Below the pieces are notes generated by a model, which was given only the letters and a program-made list of their open reading frames with translations, had not been told where the DNA came from and searched no databases. A program made the translations under genes and the position numbers. 64,000 nucleotides of DNA from Doris montereyensis (Eukaryota; Mollusca; Gastropoda; Nudibranchia; Dorididae), in NCBI GenBank assembly GCA_037039925.1, contig JAXRKP010001048.1, positions 17,501 through 81,500 on the forward strand. Direction: 5' to 3'. Below are positions 12,701 to 22,074 of this stretch, one piece after another (the first letter of the stretch is position 1; every line of letters starts with the position of its first letter).

Positions 12701-15700
12701 AAATTCCTATCTAAATATTCAAAATTTAACTAGAATCGAAGAGTGAATGAGGAGTGTATAAAAATTTTACTGGACATTAATATGTCATTATTTAATTTTG
12801 TGTGTGCTTTCCGTTGAATTTTTCTTCTTTTTGTCTATATAGATTATTCTTTCATCGTTCATTTTTCTTTTGTTAGTTATAAATTGTACACGATACCGTG
12901 TTTCTCATAAATCCTCTTTTTTACATTTCCTGTCAGTGATGCAATACATCCCGATTTCCGCAAACTCCCTGGGACCAGAAAATTAGTCTGTGTAATAAGT
13001 CTTTCTTTCTTTCTTTCTTTATCAGCTCCCATTCTACCTTCCGGTGTATGCGTTATAGATGCCCGAAATGATCTTTCTCCAGGCTGTCCTGTCCTGACAT
13101 TTTCTGTTTCCTTCCGGGAAAGTTATATTTCGTTGTGTTAATGCCTCTTTTCTATCTTCTTCCCACTTTCTCTGAGGTCTGCCTTTTGGTCTTTTACCTT
13201 GAGTTTTACACTGTATACTGATTTAGCTATTCTATTGTCATTCATTCTGTTAACGTGCCCAAACCATCTCAGTTGATTCATTTCTATCTTAGTTTTTATG
13301 TTATCTGCTTTGGTTTGATCTCTTATTGTTGTGTTTCTGATTTTGTCTCTTTTAGTTTTCCCTACTACTCTTCTTAGATATTTCATTTCGACTGCCTGCA
13401 CTCTACTGTAGTCCCTACTGTCTAAGGTCCAGGTTTCACTGCCATAGAGGAGAGTAGGACAATAAACTGTGTTGTATACTGCCATTTTGGTTTTTGTGAC
13501 AATTCTTGTTTACCTAAATGCCTTTCCAAGATGATTATATATTGCACTTGCCTTTTTGATTCTCAGGCTGATTTCTTCTCTTAGTTTTCCTCTGAGTTAT
13601 TCATTACTCCTAAGTAATTGTAGCTTTGAATTTGTTCTAAAATTTCCCTGCCTAATTTAAGATTTTGTGTTTTTGTGTGTTTTTCCCTAGTTACTAGCAT
13701 TGTTTTGGTTTTCTTTGCATTTACTCTCATTCCTCTTTTATTTAATTCATTATTCATTATGTTGATATTTGACTGGAGGTCCCTTTCTGATTTTCCAAAC
13801 AGAACTAAATCATCAGCATATGAAAGCATTGATACATTTACTGGTTTGAGCTTCCACATACCTACATTCATTTTCTTCATGTTTGAGGATGATTTTGCGA
13901 CTGAATCCATAATTGTGATCAACAAAAGAGGACTTAGGATACAACCCTGTCTTACTCCTATATCTACATCAAATTCTTCAGATACATTTCCAGCTACTCT
14001 CACTGCACATGTTGGTTTATTGTAAAAACTTTTAATGGCTTCTATTAAATTTTGCTCTACGTTGTGTTTTTAAAGAATGCCATAGTTCGTCCCTCCTCAC
14101 AGTGTCAAATGCCTTTTCTAAGTCAATATAACACAGGTGCAAGTCAATGTTTCTCTCAAGGAATTTGTCTATTATTTGTCTTATTGTAAATATGTGATCT
14201 TGTACACTTCTTCCTGGTCTAAATCCACTTTGGTGTTCTTCAATCTGATCCTCTACTCTTTTCCTTAGTTTCATTTCCAGAATCCTGGTATAGACTTTTT
14301 ACGCTAAGTAGTGATATCTCTCTATAGTTTGAGTATTCCATAGTTGATCCTTTCTTATGTATTGGTACTACCGTTCCCTTTTTCCAGTCGTCTGGCACCT
14401 GTTTGGACTTCCATGCTTGTTGACATATTGCATGTAGTAGTTTGTCTGCCTCTCTCTCTTTGTTTTTAATAATTTCTGGATAAACTTGATCTGCTCCTGG
14501 GGCTTTTCCTAATTTCACTTTTCTTATGGCTGTTTAAAGTTCTTCCATTGAGACATCTACATCTTCAGCTGTCTCATTTCGATTACTTGTTACTCTTAAT
14601 AATTGATCTGTTCTTCTTGTTTCATATGTTCTGGAGGGATTATGTAATTGTTGAAAATACTTTCTCCACGTTTCCATGATTTCGCTGTCTCCTTTCAGTA
14701 TTTCTCCTTTGGCGTTCTTAATTTGTCATATTGGGCATGCTTTGGTCTTTCTCATGCTCTCCATTGCTCCACAGAACAGCTTTTGATTTCCTTGATAGCT
14801 TTCTTGAAGTCTTTGTCCAAACTCTTCCCACTGTTCCTTTTTGCTTTCCTAACTTCCTCTTTGGCGATAGTTCTGTTACTCACGTAATCTATCCTATCTT
14901 CTGGTCTTTTTGTTTGCAAGTTTTCTTCCAGCCATCTTTCTTTTCTTTGACCTTAGTCTTGACGTTCTCATTCCACCATGCTGTCCTTTTCCTATCTTCT
15001 TTAATTTGTTTCCCTACACAGACCTCTTCAGTACAACTAAGGAGTGTTTCTTTATATATTTGCAACTTTTCTTCTATTGTGCTTTCCTTCAGATCCATCT
15101 GCCTTTCACTGATGGATCTTTTTATCCTGGATTGGTACATTTGTTTTACTATTGGTTTATTTAGTTCTTCTATTTTGAATTTAGTAGCTTTCTTCTCTTT
15201 CCTTTTCTGTTTGTTTTCTTCAGTTAATAATCTCATTTTGGCTATCACTAGGTGATGATCACTAAATATTTCAGCTCCTCTGCTTACTCTAGCATCCATT
15301 GTACTGTGAAAAGGGAGCTGCTAACTATTATGTAGTCTATCATTGACTTTTCACATCTGTCTACATTTACTCTTGTATATTTGTGGATATCTTTATGAGA
15401 AAAAAAAATGTGTTAGCTATTTTCATGTTATTCTTTACCCAAAAATCTATTAGTTTCTCTCCATTTGGAATAGTTGTTGACTCTCCTTCTTTACCTATTA
15501 CTCCTCCTGATGTTTCTACATTGTTGCCTACTCTAGCGTTTAAATCTCCTAAAACCATTAATTCCTGTTTGGGTTTGAGATTCTCTGCAGCTATTTGTAA
15601 ATCATTTTCAAATATATCTTTTATTCTTTGGTGGCATCTTCGTTTTGGTCCATAAGCTATTAATAATTTAATTTCTCTTCCTTTTGGTTTAATATTTACC

Positions 15701-18700
15701 TCTAATAGCCGTGAGCTTACAAATTTCCAACTTTCTAGTAGCATTTTTTGGCTTTTTATGCATTAGGAGGCCTACTCCTGCTCTAGCTCTATCTTTGACA
15801 TCTACTCCTGAGAAGATTATAGTATGATTTGGTCCTACATTTTCTATTTCTTGTCCTTTTTTCTTTGTTTCTGTAACAGCCAAAATGTCTACTTTGAATT
15901 TTTCCATTTCTTCAGCTAATTCTAACTCCTTTCCATTAATTGCCCTAACATTCCATGTTCCAAAAATCACAGTCCGTGTTCTTTTTCCAGAGTCGTCTTC
16001 GAAAGTTCAAGCCGGGTATATCATTGTATATATTACTTTGGATCAGGTTGTTTTGGATAAGCAGGGGGATAAGCCCACTGTACCCTAGGTAGATAGTAGA
16101 GTTGCCACCTTGAGGCCCCCTACCGACCTTGTTATTTTCTGTCAGGGTTCACTCCTTAGCCTTTAGTCTTTCAAGACCAGCCTGCAAGGCATCAGTTTGT
16201 TATTTTCTGTCACGGTTAACTCCCTTAGCCTTTGGTCTGTCAAGACTCTGCCTGCAAGGCAGCAGGTTGTTTTCTTTCAGGGTTAACTCCCTAGCCTTTG
16301 GTCAGCCAATACCTGCCTGCAAGGCAGCAGGAGGCTCGTGGAGGGCGGGATCATCTACTCCCCGTACAGGTGCTTACCTGTCCACTGCCCGGGTAATAAA
16401 TCTTTCGAGGAATATTGTAGGAGGGCGTACAAAGAGGATCTTGTTAGGAATTCTGTGTTTTCATTAAACACATGTTTGGGTATTTTAAAAAAAATGAAAT
16501 CACCAACTCAAAGCAATTTTTCCACCAGGTATGACGTCATATTGTCCGCTGGAGACCATTTACAATGTTGCGAGCTATGCCAAACTGCACAAAGTCTTTG
16601 ATAAACTACTGGCAACAAATGGATTGATGTATCCTTTCTCCATACTTTGAACGGGAATAGGTTGAATGCTGTATGTAGCCACATGTTTGCATACGTAAGA
16701 AAGTTTTTGAATACACGTATTTCCACTTTAGATGTTAACCCAAGAAGAGCGCCAGCTCTTTATTTCGGGCACGTTACTTTTGGCCCGGGAAGCACGCAGT
16801 CCCTCTATTTAGGGCCGCCGGTCATTGGCCTGGCTAGCGGGCAGTCCCTATATTTAGGTCAGATGTCATTGGCAAGGAAGTACGCAGTCCCTTTATTTAG
16901 GTCAGATGTCATTGGCAAGGGAAGTACGCAGTCCCTATATTTAGGTCAGATGTCATTGGCAAGGGAAGTGCGAGTCCCTATATTTAGGGCAGATGTCATT
17001 GGCAAGGGAAGTGCGCAGTCCCTCTATTTAGGGCAGATGTCATTGGCAAGGGAAGTGCGCAGTCCCTATATTTAGGGCAGATGTCATTGGCAAGGGAAGT
17101 GCAGTCCCTATTTAGGGCAGAGGTTTAGAAGTCAGATTTAGCAGATGTCATTGGCAAGGGAAGTGCGCAGTCCCTATATTTAGGGCAGATGTCATTGGCA
17201 AGGAAGGTCCCAGGGCAGATGTCATTGGCAAGGAAGGAAGTCGTAGTCCCTATATTTAGTGCCACCGTCCATTAGTCCCTATATTTAGTCAGATGTCATT
17301 GGCAAGGAAGCGCGCAGTCCCTATATTTAGGGCAGATGTCATTGGCAAGGGAAGTGCGCAGTCCCTATATTTAGTGCCACCGTCATTGGCAAGGGAAGCG
17401 CGTAGTCCCTATAATTAGTGCCGCCGTCAATTACTCCATTGTTGTCCAGGTAATGATGTATCCATATTATATACGTTACAGAGTCCTACTTGTTTGTTAG
17501 TGGTGTTAGCGCTAGTGTTGCAGAGACTTTCCTTATCACTCGCCCAGCTTCGTGGCTGCCAAGTGTTACTACTTTGGTGTTGGAGGAAGCATCGAAGCCT
17601 TCATAGAGTTCGTCACCGCTCAACGATGTTTTTGTATCGAAGTGGTGCATACGAGTAACACAGGTAAGATGGACTTTTTTTTATAGAAGTGGTGCACACG
17701 AGTAACGCAGGTAAGATGGATCGTTTATATTATTCCCCAAGACGAACAGTGAGGTGAAAAGATAAGAGGCATGTTGAAAGTGATAAACAATGACATGAAA
17801 TGATATTGAAGAACATATTGATTTCGGTTTTTTTGTTGTTACATTGGCCCAGAGAACATGACAATAATCAAGTACATGACAATAATCAAGTTCATGGTAA
17901 TAATCAAATACATGACAATAATAAGTACATGACAATAATCAAGTTCATGGTAATAATCAAATAATCAAGTTTATGTTCATGGTAATAATCAAATACATGA
18001 CAATAATCAAGTTCATGACAATAATCAAATACATGACAATAATCAAGTTCATGACAATAATCAAGTTCATGACAATAATCAGATACATGACATTAATCCA
18101 GTTCGACAATAATCAAGTTCATGACAATAATCAAGTTTATGACAATAATCAAGTTCATGACAATAATCAAGTTCATGACAATAATCAAGTTCATAACAAT
18201 AATCAAATAATAATCAAGTTCATAACAATAATCAAATACATGGCATTAATCAAGTTCATAACAATAATCAAGTACATGACAATAATCAAGTTCATCACAA
18301 TAATCAAATACATGACAATAATCAAGTTCATGACAATAATCAAATGACAATAATCAAGTTACATGACAATAATCAAGTTCATGACAATAATCAAGTACAT
18401 GACAATAATCAAGTTCATGACAATAATCAGTACATGACAATAATCAAGTACATGACAATAATCAAGTACATGATAATAATCAAATACATGACAATGACAA
18501 TAATCAAGTTCATGACAATAATCAAGTTCATGGCAATAATCAAGTTCATGACAATAATCAAATTGATAACAATAATCAAATACATGACAATAATCAAGTT
18601 GATAACAATAATCAAGTTCATCATGACAATAATCAAGTTCATGACAATAATCAAATACATGACAATAATCAAGTACATGACAATAATCAAGTACATGACA

Positions 18701-21016
18701 ATAATCAAGTTCATGACAATAATCAAGTTCATGACAATAATCAAGTTCATGACAATAATCAAGTACATGACAATAATCAAGTACATGATAATAATCAAAT
18801 ACATGACAATAATCAAGTTCATGACAATAATCAAGTTCATGACAATAATCAAATTCATGACAATAATCAAGTTCATGACAATAATCAAATACATGACAAT
18901 AATCAAATACATGACAATAATCAAATACATGACAATAATCAAGTTCATAACAATAATCAAGTTGATAACAATAATCAAATACATGACAACAATCAAGTAC
19001 ATGACAATAATCAAATACAGGACAATAATCAAATACATGACAATAATCAAGTTCATGACAATAATCATATACATGACAATAATCAAGTTTATGACAATAA
19101 TCAAATACATGACAATAATCATGTACATGACAATAATCAAATTCATGACAATAATCAAAATTCATGACAATAATCATATACATGACAATAATCAAGTTTA
19201 TGACAATAATCAAATACATGACAATAATCATGTACATGACAATAATCAAATTCATGACAATAATCAAGTTCATGACAATAATCAAATACAGGACAATAAT
19301 CAAATACATGACAATAATCAAATACATGATAATAATCAAATACATGACAATAATCAAATACATGACAATACCATGTACATGACAATAATCAAATACATGA
19401 CAATAATCAAATTCATGACAATAATCATGTACATGACAATAATCAAATTCATGACATTAATCAAATAGAATGACATTAATCAAATTCATGACATTAATCA
19501 AATACATGACAATAATCAAATTCATGACAATAATCAAGTACATTACTTAATCAAATTCATGGACAATAAATCAATGAACATGACAATAATCAAATTCATG
19601 ACAATAAACAAATTCATTACAATAATCAATGACAATCAAATACATGACAATAATCAAGTTTGATCAAAATAAATGAGTTTACAAAAAGAACTGAAGAAAT
19701 ATCCTAAGAAATCAGATGTCGAAATTTAAATGTTCTCTTCAAATCTATATACATGTATGTATTTTCCTGATGATAATATTGACTTAAATGTTAAATGAAA
19801 TCCTGAATCAATAGATACACCCAAGTGTTTAACAATATGGGCCAATGGAATTACACTATCTCCAAAATTAATTGATTTGCAGTTTATATTTTTTAGGACA
19901 TTTGGCCTGACAACAAGGATAGTTTCAACTTTTCCATCACATAGCATTAGTCTGTTCAAATTCATCCAGGATTTTATTTTGGCAAGGCATAATTGGAAAC
20001 GTTCAATAAAATGGGTAGGTGTTTATATGTAACTAACAGGCTTTAAAATTTGGCTACAATCAGCATAAAAATGGAAATTGAGATCAATTAAAAACAGGAA
20101 ATTATATATCCTAGCGGCTACATATAATACATAGTAAATGAAACCAGGCCCAGCACAGAGCCCTGAGGCACACTAAATTTCAGGGGTTGGTCAACAGATT
20201 TGACTCTCTTAACCACAACAGTCTGTCGACGATCCGTCAGACTTAGGATCGTGAGATCCCGAAGTTCGAATCTAGCAAAGCTAGGTTCAACGTTAAGATC
20301 CTTAGGAAAGATACTTAACATTCATTAATTAGGCACCACATTCTAATTGAAAGACTTATTCTGTTCCATGAGAGAAATCACTGCATTTTCCCCACTGACT
20401 TAGCTGCAAATGGATACAAGCACTAGTTTATTAGGACTAAAAACCTGCGTCAGACAAGCATCCTATCCAAAATGGGGATATTATTACCTTTTCAGCATCA
20501 CGCCATAGAAACTGGGATAAGCTCCGACTCTATGGGCCATATTGGCCTTAAGGGGAAATTTACGTTATGAAATGAATTTATTAATTTGTATATTACATAA
20601 TGTGTATTTTTATAAATTTGATAACTTAATCATTTCTGTTTTCTTTCTTATACTTATTTATTTTGTATCTGTGCACCTTTTAATTTCTCTCAGAACAGAA
20701 ACAGTCTTTCAGTTAATTTGTGATGTCTAATTAATGAATGAATGAAGCAATTAAATAAAACAATTTGTTTTTATTGTGTCTGAATTCTATGTATTTTTTA
20801 AGGGAATGTTCTCTTTAACATCAACATGCATAAAAAAACATTTATGTCATGTAAATTTCTTTGAAATATTTTTTTCTCCCTTTTTCAAGTAAGATTATTA
20901 CTTTTCGTTTGGAAGAGATAAATGTATTACTTCTGTTTATTTGTTATTATTTTCCAGGTGTTCTCAGGAAGATATTACGTTTAGAGAGACAAAGTGACAA
21001 AGCTTCAACTTCATGA
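3673..21016 (+). CDS. METTL18: Histidine protein methyltransferase 1 homolog (METTL18-like), nine-exon gene
   Basis: Seen: nine exons joined by GT/AG introns, 3673-3760, 4138-4196, 6265-6433, 8144-about 8236, 9199-9273, 11331-11482, 16529-16628, 17548-17663 and 20958-21016, for about 300 residues. Family features in order are an N-terminus starting MDFAFNFEL, SHSDLVDGVYEGGLKVWEC, the SAM-binding motif LGCGAGIPG, DFQDY, CRYFAGDWSSF, YDVILSAETIYN (after correcting one base), and YFGVGGS near the C-terminus. Known: the METTL18/Hpm1 family methylates a histidine of ribosomal protein L3 using S-adenosylmethionine. Inferred: the same role here. The frame is intact across all junctions except exon 4 to 5 and a one-base insertion in exon 7. 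The short final exon ends in a basic tail and TGA. The introns are loaded with repeats. Confidence 0.9.
4138..4196 (+). CDS. METTL18: METTL18-like exon 2
   Basis: A T-rich stretch ending TTCATCAG precedes the exon and GTGAGC follows it. Its 59 nt fit phase 1 on entry and phase 0 on exit, and read EDASVSFEVTAFHTKHVLSK. The region is acidic and variable in the family, so the support comes from splice sites and phase. Confidence 0.75.
4210..4700. repeat. Diverged dispersed repeat in METTL18 intron 2
   Basis: Segments such as ATAATCTGAACAGATGAGG, GATAATCCAGAACGGGATTC and CACTTTGATCGGAGATCCGA recur in related or inverted form near 53105-53215 and 53880-53915. The last segment has its complement, GATCAAAGTGTCACATTGAT, at about 53172. 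They look like remnants of one dispersed element, but no coding region or exact ends are visible. Confidence 0.4.
6265..6433 (+). CDS. METTL18: METTL18-like exon 3
   Basis: The acceptor TTCTTTTAAAG precedes 6265 and the donor GTTTGT follows 6433. The 169 nt enter in phase 0 and leave in phase 1. The end of the exon reads SHSDLVDGVYE, and the split Gly codon joins to GLKVWE in the next exon. This reproduces the conserved (S)HSDLxxGVYEGGLKxWE block of METTL18 proteins. Confidence 0.9.
6434..8143 (+). other. METTL18 intron 3 with a short tandem repeat
   Basis: Near its start (about 6505-6620), an AT/GC-alternating unit containing GGCGGCTTTTTGGATTTTCT and AGGACACCAAGCC is repeated about three times, one copy shortened. 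The remaining 1.5 kb is AT-rich unique sequence with no recognised element. Confidence 0.6.
8144..8236 (+). CDS. METTL18: METTL18-like exon 4 (3' boundary uncertain)
   Basis: The acceptor TTTGTTTCAG precedes 8144. The exon reads GGLKVWECALDLANFLA and continues to SRRFKG, as expected just before the SAM-binding motif. Two donors are possible. GTGAGT at 8237 is a perfect consensus but leaves the next exon one base out of frame. GTAACC at 8281 keeps the frame but adds about 13 residues that the family lacks. By length, the family would end the exon at about 8241, where no GT is present. A local indel in the assembly or in the allele is the simplest explanation. Confidence 0.75.
8237..9198 (+). 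other. METTL18 intron 4, no recognised element
   Basis: The interval holds an open frame (to 8742) and another at 8804-9061, both without domain resemblance. It lies between two exons of the gene and I see no repeat family in it. The left boundary depends on which exon 4 donor is used. Confidence 0.5.
9199..9273 (+). CDS. METTL18: METTL18-like exon 5, SAM-binding motif
   Basis: The exon is bounded by TTTCATTCCAG and GTAAGT and is exactly 25 codons long in phase 0. It encodes LGCGAGIPGVCCAMAG and then RVDFQDY. The LGCGxG loop is methyltransferase motif I, and DFQDY matches the acidic motif II region of METTL18. Confidence 0.93.
9357..9635 (+). mobile_element. tRNA-derived SINE, type A copy 1
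   Basis: The head has Pol III-type boxes: GTGGCCGAGCAGGTAGGC (box A-like) and GAGTTCGAATC (box B-like). A body follows with GCAAAGCCAGG, CAAATGGGTACAAGCACTAG and AAACCGGTATAAGCTCCG, and the end is CTTGAAGGAACTT. The same order occurs in at least six other places in the window, which identifies a family. It lies in METTL18 intron 5. Confidence 0.9.
9825..10112 (-). mobile_element. tRNA-derived SINE, type A copy 2
   Basis: This is a minus-strand copy of the same family: AGTTCCTTCAAGGCCCGTAA at the left (its 3' end) and the tRNA-like head ending GGCCACCGACGCCAC at the right. It is arranged tail-to-tail with copy 1, about 190 bp away, in the same intron. An intron transcript could fold the two into a long hairpin. 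Confidence 0.9.
10258..10412. repeat. 11-bp minisatellite (CATGTATCTTA)
   Basis: About 14 copies of CATGTATCTTA/CATGTATCTTT lie in tandem in METTL18 intron 5. The two overlapping open frames here (Met/Tyr/Leu/Cys-rich) are by-products of an 11-bp unit with few stop codons. Confidence 0.93.
10767..11295 (+). mobile_element. SINE type B copy 1 with internally amplified segment
   Basis: The tRNA-like head contains GTACTCCAGAGGTAAGGTGT. The tail is shared with the copy at 32.2-32.5 kb: TTAAAGATCCCTTGGC, then CACCTTAGTTGTGGATGTGG and GGTAAAATCAAATCAAA. Between head and tail, a segment of about 60 bp (TTTTAAAAAATATAACC, then CCTGCCTGGTCCAGGTAGGT) is repeated about five times. The copy at 32.2 kb has this segment only once, so the array appears to have grown inside the SINE. 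Confidence 0.85.
11331..11482 (+). CDS. METTL18: METTL18-like exon 6
   Basis: The acceptor TTTTCCTCCACAG is strong. The reading is NEEVLKLLTQPNVENT, an acidic linker, then CRYFAGDWSSFVELE. The donor AG|GTCTGT at 11483 gives phase 2, which joins exactly to exon 7 as ...NVR-YDVILSA. Later GT sites at 11506 and 11508 do not fit the phase of exon 7. Confidence 0.88.
13138..13485 (-). pseudogene. LINE C-terminal region
   Basis: TLLYGSETWTLDSRD and LRWFGHVNRMNDNRIAKSVY are the C-terminal blocks found after the RT in RTE-like elements. The same block appears in the isolated 3' fragment at 36.1-36.4 kb. A frameshift near 13490-13580 separates it from the RT. Confidence 0.85.
13581..14518 (-). pseudogene. 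LINE reverse transcriptase domain, in three frames
   Basis: From the N-terminal side: GKAPGADQVYPEI and VVPIHKKG (14518-14240), then GFRPGRSVQDHIFTI and CYIDLEKAFDTVRR (14274-14032), then VRQGCILSPLL and LSYADDLVLFGKSERDLQ (14003-13581). YADD is the catalytic motif. At least two frameshifts separate the blocks, so the copy is not coding-competent as assembled. Confidence 0.9.
14889..15299 (-). pseudogene. LINE linker between endonuclease and RT
   Basis: The frame begins DARVSRGAEIFSDHHLVIAK. SDHHLV is the final catalytic block of the endonuclease, so this frame continues the protein after another break at about 15300. A lysine-rich linker follows. Confidence 0.8.
15367..15970 (-). pseudogene. 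LINE endonuclease domain (APE-type), frameshifted
   Basis: Two frames cover the domain. The first (15970-15689) has TWNVRAINGKE, DILAVTETKKKG and AGVGLLMHKK. The second (15744-15367) has LLIAYGP, MVLGDLNARVG and FWVKNN. TWNVR, the TET block and GDLNARVG are the metal- and DNA-binding motifs of apurinic-type endonucleases of non-LTR elements. The frame change near 15740 breaks the protein. Confidence 0.85.
16529..16628 (+). CDS. METTL18: METTL18-like exon 7 with a one-base frameshift
   Basis: After TTTTTCCACCAG the exon reads YDVILSA. The frame then breaks at 16551-16552, where an extra G converts the expected SAETIYN into a shifted frame. Beyond the break, a different frame gives YNVASYAKLHKVFDKLL and an Asn-Gly, as in the family. 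Without the extra base the exon exits in phase 2, which is what exon 8 needs. The insertion is therefore likely an assembly error or a damaged allele. Confidence 0.88.
16740..17440. repeat. 44-bp minisatellite in METTL18 intron 7
   Basis: About 15 copies of a 44-bp unit contain GTCCCTATATTTAGGGCAGA and TGTCATTGGCAAGGGAAGTG. Several copies are truncated or scrambled (17100-17280). The array fills most of the 919-bp intron between exons 7 and 8. Confidence 0.95.
17548..17663 (+). CDS. METTL18: METTL18-like exon 8
   Basis: The acceptor CTCGCCCAG and donor GTAAGA are both strong. The exon reads FVAAKCYYFGVGGSIEAF and then IEFVTAQRCFCIEVVHTSNT. YFGVGGS is the hallmark late motif of METTL18/Hpm1 proteins. 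It exits in phase 1. Confidence 0.93.
17858..19665. repeat. 18-bp minisatellite, about 100 copies, in METTL18 intron 8
   Basis: The unit is ATGACAATAATCAAGTAC, with TTC/TAC and AA/AG variants. Because 18 is divisible by three and the unit lacks stops in several frames, frames of 240-370 codons exist on both strands, encoding hexapeptide repeats such as MTIIKY (+) and YCHVFD (-). The array is inside an intron and is not called as coding. Confidence 0.96.
19725..20200 (-). mobile_element. CR1/Jockey-like LINE reverse transcriptase fragment
   Basis: On the minus strand FSVPQGSVLGLVSFTMYYM matches the RT motif VPQGSVLGPxLF. It is followed after frame breaks by WMNLNRLMLCDGKVE and IVKHLGVSIDSGF, the block after the catalytic site. 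It is only about 480 bp, truncated at both ends, and lies antisense in METTL18 intron 8. Confidence 0.75.
20215..20565 (+). mobile_element. Diverged SINE type A, copy 3
   Basis: GAAGTTCGAATCTAGCAAAG, CAAATGGATACAAGCACTAG and AAACTGGGATAAGCTCCGAC occur in family order. An extra block of about 60 bp (20325-20385) interrupts the body. It is older than copies 1 and 2 and lies in METTL18 intron 8. Confidence 0.75.
20958..21016 (+). CDS. METTL18: METTL18-like exon 9 (stop codon)
   Basis: The acceptor TTATTTTCCAG leads into a split Gly codon, then VLRKILRLERQSDKASTS and TGA at 21014-21016. Both phase and position fit the end of the family, which has Gly-Leu-Lys-Arg followed by a short strand. The tail differs from vertebrate sequences. 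No AATAAA signal is evident in the 300 bp after the stop. Confidence 0.78.
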
Positions 21017-21334
21017 CATTATGTTTCCTGAAACTAGTAAAAGAGCTAACTTCACTGTTGTCTTCAGAGTCTATAATTTAAGGTTTATATATGAAACATT
21101 GCCAATTTTACAAAGTCTTGATATTTATATGATAACAACATTGGATTATAGTCTACAGCTCAATCCATCTTTTTTTTAAAATCCATCACTTACATTACAA
21201 CAGCTTTTGATATTATATTCGTTCTCTAGCCAGACAGCCTGAAGTTTGATTCTGTAGATATCAGTGAGCCATTATATTTATTTTATGATTTTCAAGGCTG
21301 AAATATCTCAAAAATGAAGTTGAAGCCTGTACCT

Positions 21335-21585
21335 CGTTGAAGGTAGCAGAAGCGTAGTGTAAGTGTTGTGAGCTTGTAATCACAAACGACACTGGTTCAA
21401 AACCCATGGCCGGCACACAGGTGGGATTTTTCCACAATGTTGTACTCTTAGGAAAGGTACTTCTCTCTTCTTTCCTCACTTGACTCAGGTGTGAATGAGT
21501 CCCCAGTTACAGCACTTGACTCAGGTGTGAATGAGTCCCCAGCTAAATCACTTGACTCAGGTGTAAATGAGTTCCAGCTTCAGGC
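21335..21585 (+). mobile_element. tRNA-related SINE, type C, with 36-bp tandem tail
   Basis: A tRNA-like segment has box B-like GGTTCAAAACCC at about 21393. It is followed by GGCACACAGGTGGGATTTTT and then about three 36-bp repeats of CTTGACTCAGGTGTGAATGA (21478-21580). It differs from types A and B. I see only one copy in the window, so the class is tentative. Confidence 0.5.
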
Positions 21586-22074
21586 AGAGAAAGATCTTGT
21601 CAGAGTGTTAGTAAGAATCGTCTAACAGGCTTGCGTACTGTATGTTCCCCTGAGAGTTGAGAAGGATTTGGAATGAAATGGCCTTCTGGAGGAAAAATGA
21701 TGTACAGACAGTTAGCCTGCACATGTACGGAGATACGTCTAATAACCTGTCTTTATCTCGCTTTGCAAATAAAGTCTTCAAGTCTGTTTTGCTGTAACAG
21801 CGGTCTGTAACACTAACACTAGTTCTCACCATGCACTTATAAGTCTGTCGAAGGAATATAACGTAGATAAAGAGAAACATTACTAAGGAATAGTAGTTAG
21901 TAGAAACAAGCATTTTCCAACTCGTAATTTAAAATGCTGAATTCGTCCGATCTAAAGCATAAACTAAGAAGAAGAAAAAACTCTTATCATGGAGCAGGTA
22001 AAGATGAAGACAGAGATGTGTAGTTTACGACTGTATCCATGCGCAAGCACATGTATATACATGTTTATATGGAC

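Larger units (their letters stand above)
12998..16391 (-). mobile_element. RTE-like non-LTR retrotransposon, near full length
   Basis: On the minus strand the order is: a 5' region with three ~65-bp repeats (16129-16340), an endonuclease domain, a linker, reverse transcriptase, a C-terminal tail, and a 3' end of AAAG repeats (13000-13022). About 3.4 kb is the usual RTE size. The flanks carry a 13-bp near-identical direct repeat, GTAATAAGTCTTT at 12992-13004 and GTAATAAATCTTT at 16393-16405. The second copy at 45.8 kb starts at the same base (CAGTGGACA), which supports the 5' end. It lies antisense in METTL18 intron 6. Clade assignment is by eye; other related clades are possible. Confidence 0.88.

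Noticed and set aside
14648..15255. Plus-strand frames of up to 174 codons
   Set aside because: They are the complement of the LINE linker and endonuclease on the minus strand.
17973..19468. Open frames of up to 374 codons on both strands
   Set aside because: They arise from an 18-bp repeat without stop codons, located in an intron.
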